Positions 52,870 to 64,000 of a stretch of 64,000 nucleotides of DNA are shown in pieces. How positions within the stretch are numbered: the stretch's first letter is position 1; every line of letters begins with the position of its first letter. Made by a program: the position numbers and the translations under genes. The DNA is from Diaporthe sp. PMI_573 (lineage: Eukaryota; Ascomycota; Sordariomycetes; Diaporthales; Diaporthaceae). The stretch is from positions 248,001 through 312,000 of the forward strand of contig JAJTUP010000064.1 of NCBI GenBank assembly GCA_021399435.1, given 5' to 3'. The notes under the pieces were generated by a model. It did no database searches and was not told where the DNA came from. It saw only the letters and a list, made by a program, of their open reading frames with translations.

Positions 52870-55800
52870 TTGACAAAGGATATAAAGAAAAATACGTATG
52901 AAATTAAGGTACTGCATATCTGGATCTGCCTGAACTCTATGTCGTCCTTGTAGTTGACTACGAAGGACACAAACGTGAGCTCTTTTAAAAAGCCAGTAGA
53001 GTACTTTGATAAAATTTCGAAGTACTGCATAGTACGCACATGGGAAAATACCGAAACAAGTATCCATTAAAGTGGGTTTCTACCACCTCCTAGACAATGG
53101 TACTTCTCTCATCGTTACAGAGCCAAATGTACCTGATTCATTAAATATAAATATGGGAGTCCTGTAGTATATACTCCTTGATTAAGAGGAGACCGGACTT
53201 CTACGTTTCCATTACTCTCCCGGCCAGTCGCAAAATGTATCCCCATATACAAAGGATTTCACCAACCAAAGGATGTTGCACTGAGAATGGTATCCGACGT
53301 ATAGATCTTAGATACCTTGAGCCGCCACTTCGCATAGTTGATGGAGCTGTTCTAGCACAACAAGAACGGCCTAACCGTGTGGATGTCTATATCCGGGTTC
53401 TGTATCAACCAGCAAGTCACCGACCGTCTGGGCAGCCCCGTCACCGAGACATCTAAAACCATCATCTAGCCAGGTGGTTTGAGTAATATCCCTGAAGAGA
53501 TCGAAGGAGAAATCGGCAACTTCTTCCTGGGTCGGTGATTGGGGCATCTTCCGTGACAAGGCAAGCCCACGATATGGCGATGCTGGGTTTCCGTAATCAG
53601 CAGCAGGCGATGGAGCGAGGTGAAGTTGGCAATTTATGATGTGATAGTTGTTACTTTTCGTGATTGTGATCGTGCGGGCGGGTAAGGCAGACGAAGAGCT
53701 GGCCGCCGGCAGAGCGTCATGACGAATCGAGCTGGCAGTTCCGCATCTGGGTTTCGGTAAAGGGCAGGTGACTGCGTCACGTAGGCTCAACCACACGTTG
53801 TTCATTCCCGTCTCTCTATGACTCGTTTTTAGCCAGCAGCATTTTTTAATTGGTTGTTGTGTCTTACTAGTTGATTTATATGGACTGGTGGCACTTGGTA
53901 CAAACACAGAATGCTTAATTCAGATTTTCCATTTCAGTTTGTAGATACCTAGCTAGGATATGGAGATCCCTGGTAGCCGCTAAAGAAAACAGGGAAATGG
54001 AACGGTCTTGGCAACGCGGAGTTTCAGTTGCATGTGACACAGTACTCCAAAAAAAATATATACAAAGCGGTGATTTTGGGATGTTGTCGCTTGCGTGCAG
54101 TGTTTAAGGGCAGCTTGGGTGGGTCGATGGCTTTTCTGCGGTATTTTGTAGTTTTTTAAAGCAGATGTGGTTTGCGGTGGTGAAATAAGTTTTGAAGTTC
54201 AACAATCGTGCAGTACTTTCGGCGGTTGAAACGAACGTATTTCGTTTCTCAAAAGTACACATTGTAATTAGAGACAGTAGATAAAGATTGGGCAAGGAAC
54301 AACTGGCGGAGAAAATAGACCAGCTCTTGTCACTGATCGATACAGTACTGTATGTGTGGCGGTAAGATGGTCGAATCTTCAGCCAAACGCCGTCGTGCAT
54401 ATATGCGTGCATATCGCTACCTTTACATGGGCAGGTCTTTTCGTTGTTGGGAATGTCTCTCTCTGGGGGTTATGCATCTAGCAAGGCAGTCAATCTGAGA
54501 AAACCACGGTTATATGAATTTCGTTATGGAGTATAAAGGGTAAAATACAGAGTTATCTCCCGGAACTACTTGGGTTCTTTCTCTACCTGGATCGAGTCTC
54601 TCTTAACGTTTTATTCTATGTCTCAGCACCATGCATGACAGAGATTTGGCCTAGTTGTCGCTGATTATTAACTTGTGCTCTGTGGTCGGGTGAAGATGCA
54701 TTCGAAATTTCGTAGCACTTTGTCTGAAGGTTCATCGTGTGGCATTGTGCAATATCTTTTCCACAAAATGCGCACAAATATTAGTCGTCTGCACGTGGCC
54801 CACGGGGAGGACCATCTCTATAGCATTACCCGAGATAACAGCTTAATTAATAATACATTTCTTAATAACTTTAAAGTCGAATTCTATTTAGAAACAGATT
54901 TAACCTTCAGACCAATAAGTATACTATTAACTTATTAACTTCTTCGTGAATGCCCCTCGTCAACTCGGGAAGTGCACATACCGAGATATAAAAGAATGGA
55001 TGTACTTCACTGATCACAATCCGCACCGCACTTACAGATTACCATTTGCGCACAATGAGAAGGGACTTGCAAATCCAATCAATGCACTACGCCGTATGTA
55101 CGCTCGATTTGCGTGGTAACATAATATCAAGATGGTTTGAGGTCGATTCTGCTGAAATATAAGTTTGATTCTAAATTTAGTTTTGCGGACTACAGATAAC
55201 TTATGAGCCTGGCCCTGAGAGAAAGTACAGTACTTAGAAAAACGGAAGACTGAAGCCGCCAAAGGTACGCATGCTTTAGACGTCCATGTTTATCACTCCT
55301 AAAGGACCACACAAGGCTGGTTGCTTATCTGCTCCATGTCTTTTTCGGCTTCAATTTTGGTCCCATTATACCGTCCTATGGATGGCCAAGTCCTGCCCAA
55401 AACTTCAGCAATGCTAAGACTCGCTGGACCAAACCTCGACTAGGAGCGAAACCAGATCTGGGTCCATGCTACATTAAACAGTAGACGTAGAGTACTACGA
55501 TTTGTACAGACAGCAGGTCGACTACCTAATTGGGGCATTCTGCTCCCTCATGCTTTTAATGTGCTTGTGGGCATACAGTACAGTACAGTACAAGTTGATA
55601 ATGTATGAGAAATAATTGTATACAGTCAAGAGCATAAGTAGCTTCCGCTTTTGCAACATTTGTCGGATTTTTAAAAGTGTCCCACCTAGTGCCATTTTGC
55701 TTGATTTACACACTGTACACACCAACGACCAAGGTTGAGTGACTTAGAGTTGTATTTTATGATCAACGATTAGCATTGCCCCGCAGTTGTAAACGCGTAC

Positions 55801-56150
55801 CTCGTTAAAGGTAACCCGGCAAATCACTCGCACTGTAGCTGCGGGACAAATATCATTGGCCAGGGGTGCTGTACTTGCTCACGCCTTAGAGTACACGCAA
55901 AAGTTGGTCATCACCGGTACTTTTGCTTGTAAGTCGGCTTCCGTCTTAGACATTTCTGAAAGACTGGGACCTTGCTAAGTAGATCGATGTAACTCTAAGT
56001 CTTCTCTAAAGTCGGACAAATGAGCTGTCGAGTTCTGAGAGGAAGGGATATATGCTCAAAACTGTAGTAGATTAAATATAAGACAAAGAAAATTGAAACT
56101 AGCTACATTGTCCTGTTCAACCGGTTGGACGATGGGTGATGCCCCTGACA
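52870..56150. other. AT-rich gene-poor stretch
   Basis: No gene I can support. A 178-codon minus-strand frame at 53371-53907 contains a plausible inner start (MPQSPTQEEVADFSFDLFRD), but nothing confirms it. GTACAGTACAGTACAGTAC simple repeats occur near 55,577. Confidence 0.45.
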
Positions 56151-56157
56151 TATACTA

Positions 56158-58164
56158 CTATAATTGGCTATTATTCCGCAGGCAGTTTTGTTGTAGTTCT
56201 TGGATCCTCCGAGAACGCCTCGGTGCTTTGAAACTTTTAACGTTTTCGTTATCCTTCTCCGCTCGTATCACTCTAGGCTCTGCCTGGCCTGCCAGCTTCC
56301 AAGTCTGCCGCAGGTACGCATTGATATTCGCCTTGAAGTGAGGGAGACACTCAGTGACAGAAAACCATGTTGGCTTATCTGGATCTTTTGTTTTGCCAAA
56401 ACTTCCTAGGAAGCCCGCCCATTTGTAAGTGCATGATGCTAAAACCATATAGCACGCTCCTTCTGGAACTGCGCCCTTCTCAAGCTTCTTTAGCTCATCT
56501 CGCTTGCCTGTCTGTAAGTTAGGTATATCCTGTGGATCCATAGGTATGGATCTGTTTGAAAACGCATAGTATCTTCTTGGGCGGCCATTTTCCCGCGGAA
56601 TCGGATCGAGTGAGATCATTGTGTGCCCCTTAATGCGCATCTTCCCCTCGATCCGTGCTTCCGCATCTTGGAGTGACTCCGGGTCTCGAATTGTAACTCG
56701 GAAATAGCCGTTCCTCCTTGTGTAAAATCTTTTTACATCAACTCTCACAGTCTCATTGTATTCCTCGTCGTCAGCCTTATTGAACAGTTTCGTGTTCCCG
56801 TTTGTGTCATTGATATTTTGGCTGGGAACCCTGTGTTCACTCCCGCTTCTCCCACATACTGCCTTCTTAGCACGCGCTTCTACATTATCCACAACTGTAT
56901 TAGATTGTGTTACACCGGTGAAACCTTCACTTCGACGAGGCTCTTTACTATTCTCCCTCGCATTGCTGGGCGCATCTTGGTTATAGCCTCTTTCCAGTTG
57001 ACTTGATATTGCGGTTTTCACGTGGACTGTGGGATCCGCCCATCCGACGTGCTCTGCTGGTGGACTTACCCCACTCATCATTACATCATCATCCCCATCC
57101 CAACGACCTCGCTCTTGCTCCAGTATTGTTTCTGAGATATCGTCTGAATCAGGCTCACTCACATGGTGCTGCAAGGTTGAGTCGTCTTGAGACTCTTGCT
57201 GTTGTAGGCCTGTGGCCTTGGCTTTCATCGATACGCCATTTGTATTGTCACGGCTGATCTTTCTTTTCTTTGGTCTTTGAATGCCTGCGTTTCTGGGCGC
57301 GTCGTCTCTGATTCCATTCGATGCCCTGCGTTTCAAATGTAGCCTAGGCGGGTCGATCTGGTTAGACTGATAATCGACATCTAATGGTGTTTTGTCCACA
57401 CCGTCATGGCTAGTCTTTCTTCTCTTGGTCTCGTGTCTGGCCTCGCCTCTTGGTGTGCCGTCATTGCCTCCTCGTGTTGTCTTACGTTTTAAGGATCGCT
57501 TGAGATCGTCGACTGATTCATTTTTATCCTTTAAATAATATGGTTTGTTATCTGGCTTGTCCTGCTCAATCTTTCTTCTTTTTACTTTGTGACTCGGTGC
57601 ATTATCTACACTTTCATTTGTTGCCCTCCGTTTCGAATTTCCCTTGTGTGGGTGGACTGGTTTTGTTTCTTGCCGTGTTATACTCGTTTGAGACCGATCC
57701 TTCGACGGTACTTGGTCTCCGATGGTACGCACTACTTGCGGTGTCGATTGCACTTTGGAAGGATTTTTTTGCACCTGATCATGACCTGGAATTGTAAAAG
57801 TATTCTTGTGATCTGATGCGTGGGTATTTGCTGGAAGGGAATGCTCGGAAGGTTGTGGTATATTCTCTTTTAGGATCTTGTGTAGCTTCTGCTCTTCCAA
57901 AATGCTAAGCAGCTCGCTCTTTCTGGTCTTTGAGTTGAATGGAATATTTTTCTCCCTGAGAATTGTTTTGATATCATGGACTGTAAGTTCTTCACGGGAC
58001 TTGGTCGTTAGGATGCCTTCGGCCTCTGCTGTCGATTGGGATCGAGGCTGAACACCCCGAAGCTTTTGTGCTCGTGTCTTCCCCGGAGCCAGCAACGTGG
58101 GGTCTTCATCACCAGCCTTGACCACTTCCTTGTCCGCGGAGCTCCGGCCTGCTTCTTGACTCAT
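56158..58164 (-). CDS. SAP-motif nuclear protein with internal basic repeats, 668 aa
   Basis: A single unbroken frame. A SAP-like helix-extended-helix motif, LTVHDIKTILREKNIPF...KSELLSILEE, lies at about residues 60-92 and would bind AT-rich or scaffold DNA. The centre (about 160-330) has at least three related modules of the form KR(R/K)(A/T)(S/T)N...D(N/G/D)(A/T)P...KRRK(I/T), each rich in Lys/Arg, then an acidic patch (EPDSDDISETILEQERGRWDGDDD). The C-terminal ~180 residues (VDVKRFYTRRNGYFRVTIRD, WAGFLGSFGKTKDPDKPTWF) look like a globular domain of unknown type. It is probably a chromatin-associated protein. An open frame of this length in an AT-rich, transposon-damaged region suggests it is maintained. 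Confidence 0.8.
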   Translation of the reverse strand: MSQEAGRSSADKEVVKAGDEDPTLLAPGKTRAQKLRGVQPRSQSTAEAEGILTTKSREELTVHDIKTILREKNIPFNSKTRKSELLSILEEQKLHKILKENIPQPSEHSLPANTHASDHKNTFTIPGHDQVQKNPSKVQSTPQVVRTIGDQVPSKDRSQTSITRQETKPVHPHKGNSKRRATNESVDNAPSHKVKRRKIEQDKPDNKPYYLKDKNESVDDLKRSLKRKTTRGGNDGTPRGEARHETKRRKTSHDGVDKTPLDVDYQSNQIDPPRLHLKRRASNGIRDDAPRNAGIQRPKKRKISRDNTNGVSMKAKATGLQQQESQDDSTLQHHVSEPDSDDISETILEQERGRWDGDDDVMMSGVSPPAEHVGWADPTVHVKTAISSQLERGYNQDAPSNARENSKEPRRSEGFTGVTQSNTVVDNVEARAKKAVCGRSGSEHRVPSQNINDTNGNTKLFNKADDEEYNETVRVDVKRFYTRRNGYFRVTIRDPESLQDAEARIEGKMRIKGHTMISLDPIPRENGRPRRYYAFSNRSIPMDPQDIPNLQTGKRDELKKLEKGAVPEGACYMVLASCTYKWAGFLGSFGKTKDPDKPTWFSVTECLPHFKANINAYLRQTWKLAGQAEPRVIRAEKDNENVKSFKAPRRSRRIQELQQNCLRNNSQL

Positions 58165-58849
58165 GTTTCATTATACATCTTAATACACGGGAGGGAGAGC
58201 GGGCTGAGCACGACTGCTTACATATTTATATCCAGTCTGGAGGCTTTCGTCTTGAACTAGGAATACGAAAGCTGAACATTAAATAGCTGCAAAGGTCTCC
58301 TTCCTTAAACCTAGTACTCAAATATTTAAAAGAGGCAGGTGAAATCTGAAACCCAAGGATCAATAACTACGGTAGTACTTCTATCCGGCTGCGTTGCAAT
58401 CCAAGTACTTTAAAGTGAATTCATAGTCAAACAGTCAGGTGAGGTTTTATTTCTCTCCTTGCATGTCAAGATGGTGCATTAAAGTATCGAGTTATATTTA
58501 TAGTCTGAACTGGATTAAGAAAGAAGCAAATGGCGAAAGAAAATACGTGCCAGAGAGGTCATGTCTCGGCGCTTAACCAGACGTCCCAAGAGCTGGTTCT
58601 TCAGGCTTCCATCTGGTTCCATTCGTAATTTAAGTCTCGTTCGCAAAGACAGGGACTTCGCAGTCAAAATTGTTTAACCCCGCAATCGGACTCATGTTGT
58701 AATGCATATGAACGAAGATTATATGGTCGTCACCACAGCGGATAGCTTTCATAGAACAGACTCTTCAAGTTGTCAATCTAGGTACTCTTTTGGCAGGTAC
58801 ACTTTTGCCCCGTTACCTTAATGTATCGATCGGCTCTTTCCTGCAAATA

Positions 58850-59665
58850 AGGCCCACAGATTTACCACTTCCAAGGAAATCTGGGCCCGTTTTCTGTTTC
58901 TGGAAGGGTACACTACATCGCCTCCTTGTCGAACACCAAATCCGACGACGAAGACAACCTAATATACACCCCTACACCTCAACGAGAGGTAGATACAATG
59001 AATTTGATGGAAAATCATTTAGGCGTTCCACGAATACTTATTTCTCATTCTAGGGAAAAGCTTATGGTCGCCAAGCGTCCAAACATATGGTGGAGATCAT
59101 TCAAAATACCAAATTTGAGCTGCTGGCTTCAAGGGCAGACGGATGTAAGCTCTATGACTGCCAGAATTGTCGTCGACAAACTGATTGAAATGGTTAGGGT
59201 ATCAAGTTACGGGTCTTAGTCTGCACGGGCGAGGCCAAGTCCGAATTCATAAACGAATTCTTATGGGAATCACCCCAAATCTCCTGCAAAGCAGTTCCGA
59301 TTTCATGAGCTCCGACGAGGACCGTCTCCACCTCGACTTTTTCGCATGGTCTTATTTCAGTGTAACCTACCAAAGACCACAGCCTACTCAGCCTGCTGGA
59401 ATATGCGCATCCTAGCCATTCACGCTCACACAACAAATGAGGACCTTACATTCTACAAAGATGCTACGATCAGCCCGGAGCGCATGTTTTGGTTCTACAT
59501 ACCTATTGATCAGGGAGATTCGATTTCGGAAATCTGAAAGCGTTCCGCGCGGCTGGATCGCCATCATGCCCTGTTGTTCAGAACGACTCACGTCTGTGGC
59601 TCGTCGGACCACAGGAAAGAGCAGGCTGGGGCCCCCTAGGAAACGAGTCAGGGGATCTGATTAAA
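58850..59665 (+). pseudogene. Degenerate gene of unknown family
   Basis: Protein-like text occurs in shifting plus-strand frames: SNTKSDDEDNLIYTPTPQRE, then DATISPERMFWFYIPIDQGD, then RLWLVGPQERAGWGPLGNES followed by a GTAAGC donor at about 59,665. The last two blocks resemble a fungal protein in which a carbohydrate- or membrane-linked module is followed by FGP-type motifs, but I cannot name it. At least one frameshift lies near 59,520. Confidence 0.3.
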
Positions 59666-60739
59666 GTAAGCTCATGAAAGTGCAATTACTTTTTTCTTCT
59701 ATTCCTAATTTGCATGCAGCCCATATCCCAAGGCCAACTTGGTCAGGTCTAGAGGGATGGTACATATGTGGCTGTTGGAGTAATTATATAATCAGATTCC
59801 CTCATTCTAATAATTATATGGTACTACATACGTGATGAGTATTTATAATTAAAGAGGATGAGATTAGTTGTGTGATGCTACTAGTTGACACCTCAAGTTT
59901 ATATTCATCGCGGAGAAACGAGACCATCTCCCCGGTGCAGCCATGGTTCATTTGTTTAGCTTATGGCATAGCGCATCGAGCATGTACGGTGTGATAGTCG
60001 ATGGCTGACCAATTCTATTTGGCGGTGTTCAGCTCCTGTCCTCATGAGTTAAATATCTCCCAGGGTTCTGGTGTGTAAGACATCGACACATGTTAATTTC
60101 GTCCCTCCGGCCTAGGCCAGAAACCCTTGGCATGGAAAAGAGTCTGTCCGTAGCGGGGGTTCTTGCAAACGATGACAAGCTGGGGGTGGCGGAAAGGGGA
60201 TCCTTCGACTTATATGTAGATCGACCTGGAATCCCGGAATTTCAAGCTTATGTTAGAAATGTAAAGCTGAATTGCGAATAGCCAGAAAGGCCTCAGCTCG
60301 TTGGACCTGACGTTTACATTGATTTTAATAGGGAAGCTTATTCTTAACAACCGCATTTGTACTTTTGCAATGAAACGTGTCATGCAACGGTAAATTCCCT
60401 GACACATAGCTTGTTCGATTATAAAAACATAATACATTAACTAATTACCTCACTTCTAAATAAAGACGTTGCTTCTTAAATTAGGCCTAGACTTTACATA
60501 GTTATATGACGTCCCAAGATTATTCTTCTAGAATAAGATAACACGGTATTCTTTTTAAATCCCTATTTTAAATATTGAGAACTGGCCTTAATTATTGTAA
60601 ATATTAATATCTAAATGTTTAGTATTATAGACTTGAAAATTCACGCAGTGTTTTCCCTCAAGTCAAGTAGATACAATTCATGCTATCCTACCAAAAGTCC
60701 AAGACAACATCGAAATCAAGGAAAGAGAATGATTGAATT

Positions 60740-61280
60740 ATGGCACAATCATACTCCCGCATGGTCCTCGAGTCGAACGAGGTAGGTCTTAGGTATAACG
60801 TCGCGGCGGCAGCAGCATGCTGGTTTATGCTCGCCGGGTTCTTCATACTGCCCGGCACTTTCACTTCGATCAAGCGGTCGACTTTCCTTAGTTCCTCGGG
60901 AGACGGTCGCCGAGTCCAGAGCGCTGTTCAAAATGTACCACTGTTGCCTGTTGCGGGCCTTTGCTATGTAGTAGCAGTTGGGGGACTGTGCACACTCTGG
61001 CGGAGATTTCGTGCAAATTACATCTGGGTGACACAACATATTCTATTGTAAGTAGTCACCGCACGCATTTTAAAAGGATCTATCTGAAGCTCACACAAAT
61101 AGACCGAGTTGCCTTAATTGTCTCAGCGGTTTGTTTACCGTGCTCACAAATGTCTATACCGCTCGGAAAGGAATATGGTCACCAACGGCATGGGCTACTT
61201 TGGGAATCGTCTTGTTCACGATGTTGGCATCTTTAAGTGGTGCATTATTTTACCAGTGGAGGCTTTCACATCTGAGATAG
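60740..61280 (+). CDS. Conserved fungal four-helix membrane protein, 2 exons
   Basis: Exons 60740-61047 and 61103-61280 join over a 55-nt intron (GTAAGT...TAG) to give an unbroken protein of about 161 residues. Four hydrophobic segments are visible: AAAAACWFMLAGFFILPGTF, VPLLPVAGLCYVVAVGGLCTLW, ILLPSCLNCLSGLFTVLTNVY and WATLGIVLFTMLASLSGALF. The N-terminal SYSRMVLESNEVGLRYNVAA and the TFTSIKR loop after helix 1 are characteristic of a widespread fungal integral membrane family without known function. No lesions. The correct second-exon frame is evident only after splicing. Confidence 0.75.
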
Positions 61281-61433
61281 TTCACTTTGTCTGTCAATGT
61301 AACAAGCGTAGATGGCTGAGGAATCGGGCTAGAAATTGACCAAACATAGCAAAAGCTGAGTGTCTTTCCATATATGTATTGAAAAATAACCTGGTCAACA
61401 AACCTGTTCTTGAAAACATTCCTGACGAACTAA

Positions 61434-61770
61434 TTATGATCTGATAAGATTTGGGTTGAAATTAGGTGAGTATGGTAGTAAATACCTCTCTTTTATGCCC
61501 CTCTGTCTAATTGCTTCATAAATCTTCTCGTCGTGGTGCCAGGAATCGTTATCCATCACGAGAATCGGCCTCGGGCCTAGGTATAGGTTTATCTTTGGCA
61601 ACACACACTCTAGCAGCCACTTAAGAAAGAACTCCTTCGTGGTGTAGCCCTTACATATAGTAACGGCGAGCAAGCCGTTGATTGTAATCGCCGGGATCGG
61701 AGCGATAGAAAACACACTATAGGTGCCCTGGTACAGTACTGTATGTACTGTACTGTACGGTACTGTATCT
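61434..61770 (-). pseudogene. Tc1/mariner-type DDE transposase fragment
   Basis: The text FSIAPIPAITINGLLAVTI then VLPKINLYLGPRPILVMDND and LLPYSPNFNPN matches the DDE_3 part of Tc1/mariner transposases: the second catalytic Asp in VMDND, then the YSPxxNP box. The last catalytic Asp/Glu and the N-terminal helix-turn-helix are missing. The upstream side ends in a GTACAGTACTGTA palindromic tract (about 61,731-61,770). Confidence 0.7.
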
Positions 61771-62595
61771 GTCTAGACTCTAACCATATGTATGGTTTTC
61801 TTCAGAAATATTCGAAATCGTGGACTACATTGCTTTGGATGAGCCCTGTGGAGGACTTTGTATCCGTATTCCCGAGCAGTCATTTGCCCAGCCAGCGCTG
61901 AGACGGGCGTCAGCAGCGCCCGGCGTTTTCTGCTGTGTAACCGCACTCGATAGAACTGCTGCGCCTTTTTTCTACATTGAAAGGGGTTTTGGGTAGGTCT
62001 CAGACTCTTGATCGTCCTCTTTCTCCACGCAAACCTGTTTCTAAGCTCCCAGGAACACACGGTTCAAGAAATAAACCACGCTACTCATATATGCCCCTCT
62101 GATCATTCATAACATTGTCTTTCAAAGCGCAGAATCTGCTGGTGGGCTTCGAACTTGGAGCTAGAAGACTGTAATCGCAAGTAACGACGAGACTGCGAAT
62201 TGAGACAGCAAGTTGCGATTTCGTCTTCTATCGCCTCAGTCACTAATATCTAAGGTTCTTAAACATTCTACAGTACCATGACTCTTCGTCTTCCTTTCCC
62301 AGGTCACCTTAGACAAGATGTACCTCGGGTCGGAACGTTCGAGAGTACACAAAGCGAACCCGCAGATCATCATCAACTCTCCTCATGGTTGTACAGCACA
62401 AAGTCTTCCATCTCATTGATTTACTTATTTATTAATTAAAAGTACCCCAATAAAGTTTCTATACAAACACACACTTTGAGTACTTTTTGAGTACTTCATT
62501 TTTTAGCGTATACTATTGACTTTAGTGTAGCGACCAAGCTGGATATATATACGGTCTAGAGTTAAAAATAGAGAATTTCAAATCGGTTTAAACTT

Positions 62596-63141
62596 TAAAC
62601 GACTTGAATCAGAGCATTCTTTGTATTTCTATCTAACCGTCAAAATAAGCGTTACTGCAAGGGTAGAATGACAAAAATAAAAGCATTCATTTATAGTACA
62701 ATACTCGACTTACAGAACACTTCCAGAGAAATACCCTCACCTGTCAGAAGAAATCTAAGTCGTGCCTATTACCCTTTTGCTCTTTTCTATTTATCCGCAG
62801 CGGTACTCCTAAGCGTCTAATTGGAAATGTCATTATCTATATAAACTAGTGGTAGCTATGGCGCTGTGAAAAAGCCAAGGACAGAACAGAACCCTTTCGC
62901 AGGCGAACTATAAAAGCAGCCTTCTAGATCCTGGCCGGAGGGAAGGGTCCTTGAGAATGGCGTGGTCCATCACTGGACATGGAAGTGTAAAAGCATTTCT
63001 TCTCTATGGGTTAAACCTCTTCGGGCTTAGTGGCAGGAATTTGGTCGTCATTAGGACCAATAGGACTCACATAGTACGGTTTTTGATCAGCTACGGAAGA
63101 GAACCAAGGGTGGCCGCTGTTCAGTGATAGCAGGTAAAGGA
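62596..63141 (+). repeat. Repeat X, copy 2 (546 bp)
   Basis: Inverted copy of 32092-32637 with two mismatches. Its right end lies 76 bp before the ATG at 63218, so it reads into that gene in the same sense as copy 1 reads into the GTPase-like gene. The stretch 62060-62595 before it holds no supported gene. Confidence 0.95.
62957..63127 (+). other. 56-codon open frame inside repeat X
   Basis: The frame starts MAWSITGHGSV and ends REPRVAAVQ. It is also open in the other copy, where both mismatches between the copies fall and change residues (K to T, G to E). With so little divergence an open frame is weak evidence of coding. Confidence 0.2.
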
Positions 63142-63217
63142 ACACTACAACGGCTTCTCATCCGTCCCACTCAGCAATTTCCCGATACATCCACCTCTCC
63201 AGCCTCACAACCCGGCC

Positions 63218-64000
63218 ATGTCTATGGATACGAGCCACCCGCGCACTCCTCAGACGCCTAAAACCCTAAATACTTCTGCTTCCATGGACGGCTACGCTCC
63301 TCCCCTGCCGCAGCCCTCCGGCAGAGGCTCATATCCCATGATGCACAACCCCTACCAACACCAGCAGTCTTACGCGACCTCCTCTGCTATGTACAACTTT
63401 GGTATGTCTAGGTGGCCCCAACACGGCGGCTGCATGAAATAAGGAAACGTGTCACAACAATCTCGCAATATCTACCTTCAGCCTGTTTCTGATTTCCATA
63501 TTCTTGTTCCTGAAACAAAACGTGAAGACATTAGACAGTATAAGAAGCTCTATCTTACTTTTGACCAGGCTCGGATTGATATCTTTCCAAACGTTTTTAC
63601 TTCGAGACACCTCTTGCCCATGATGAAATCAAGCACTGAAAATGACCTTCCTCTCTATCTGGATGATATTGCTATATACCTTCTGATAATCGGGAGTGTA
63701 GTGTTTATTCTTTACCTCCACCGTCTTTGCTCGATTCTCCATCGACTGCTATTAACCTATATTATTTTCGCATGCATTCGACATGTTCGTACTCCGCCTC
63801 TATTTCCATCTGCGACTTGGACAGATGCGTCTAGGGGCGAAGCGATTCTCGTTGTATCTTTACTGATTTCTAACATAATACCGTACTTGGTGACAATTGA
63901 CACTGTTAATCGAAAGTCTGGCCTACTTTCTCTGCTGAATATGGTTCTTGTATCGCTCGGAGGTAGACGCAACCTCATCACAGAGTACTTGGAATTGCCT
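63218..64000 (+). CDS. Ferric-reductase-like gene, 5' part, with unusual N-terminus (runs off window)
   Basis: From about 63444 to the window end one frame is open for 186 codons. It has a transmembrane helix (IAIYLLIIGSVVFILYLHRL) and then ferric-reductase-type text: TWTDASRGEAILVVSLLISN and GLLSLLNMVLVSLGGRRNLI, matching the segment before the haem-binding helices of FRE-type metalloreductases. A separate 75-codon frame begins MSMDTSHPRTPQTPKTL at 63218 and resembles a transcription-factor N-terminus (Pro/Tyr/Gln-rich). A GTATGT donor at 63402 and an AG at 63442-63443 would fuse the two in frame over a 42-nt intron; without it the first frame stops at 63442. The join is an inference. Confidence 0.55.

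Noticed and set aside
55577..61770. GTACAGTAC and TACAGTACTGTA repeats near 55.58 and 61.73 kb as a regulatory array
   Set aside because: Short low-complexity palindromes without consistent spacing or neighbouring genes.
1..64000. Repeat-induced point mutation as the cause of gene decay
   Set aside because: The multi-copy-type Gypsy, Copia and hAT-2 frames are intact, and most lesions are indels, not C-to-T changes.
1..64000. tRNA, rRNA or CRISPR features
   Set aside because: No cloverleaf with a T-loop box pair and no spaced direct-repeat array was found by eye; a tRNAscan or Infernal run would settle the RNA question.

Overview
The window looks like DNA from a filamentous ascomycete (Pezizomycotina, possibly a sordariomycete). 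Genes carry short introns of about 45-190 nt with GT(A/G)AGT-type donors. Recognisable products are fungal: a multi-exon microsomal P450, a mitochondria-targeted copper nitrite reductase, 2OG-Fe(II) oxygenase, PLAC8, NACHT, ferric-reductase-like and C2H2-like proteins. Transposons are typical fungal Gypsy chromovirus, Copia, hAT and Tc1/mariner types. Species cannot be told from sequence alone. No rRNA, tRNA or CRISPR array was found.

Layout. 1-13 kb is the most gene-like part: a broken GT28 glycosyltransferase, a small hypothetical gene, an intact seven-exon P450 (3783-5963), an SDR fragment, a frameshifted unknown gene, nirK (9545-10988) and a two-exon hypothetical gene. 13-24 kb is a transposon and gene-fragment zone: a decayed hAT element, a C2H2-like gene, a NACHT fragment and two hAT N-terminal stubs. 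24.4-30.2 kb is a complete Gypsy chromovirus. 30.7-38 kb holds a P-loop GTPase-like gene, a 546-bp repeat (X) and a Copia element lacking its 3' end. 38-41.5 kb carries a gene with one in-frame stop, a PLAC8 remnant and a small secreted protein gene. 41.8-44.3 kb is an intact hAT with terminal repeats and an 8-bp target duplication. 45.7-50.6 kb has an unknown 266-aa gene, a kinase-tail fragment and a 511-aa 2OG-Fe(II) oxygenase gene. 50.6-62.5 kb is AT-rich and gene-poor, with a secreted cysteine-rich protein, a 668-aa SAP-motif nuclear protein and a four-helix membrane protein. The last 1.4 kb has a second copy of X followed by the start of a ferric-reductase-like gene that runs off the window.

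The genes do not form an evident pathway. The window reads as an accessory, transposon-shaped region in which intact genes sit among fragments of conserved families. The most informative signals are: (i) the Gypsy element's -1 frameshift signal and its self-priming primer site; (ii) two secreted-protein genes sharing a near-identical promoter plus signal peptide but unrelated mature parts; (iii) two 99.6% identical inverted copies of X, 30 kb apart, each reading into a gene; (iv) an intact hAT with matching target duplications. NACHT and ferric-reductase genes are known cargo of fungal Starship transposons, but no DUF3435 captain recombinase was found, so that link is only a hypothesis.
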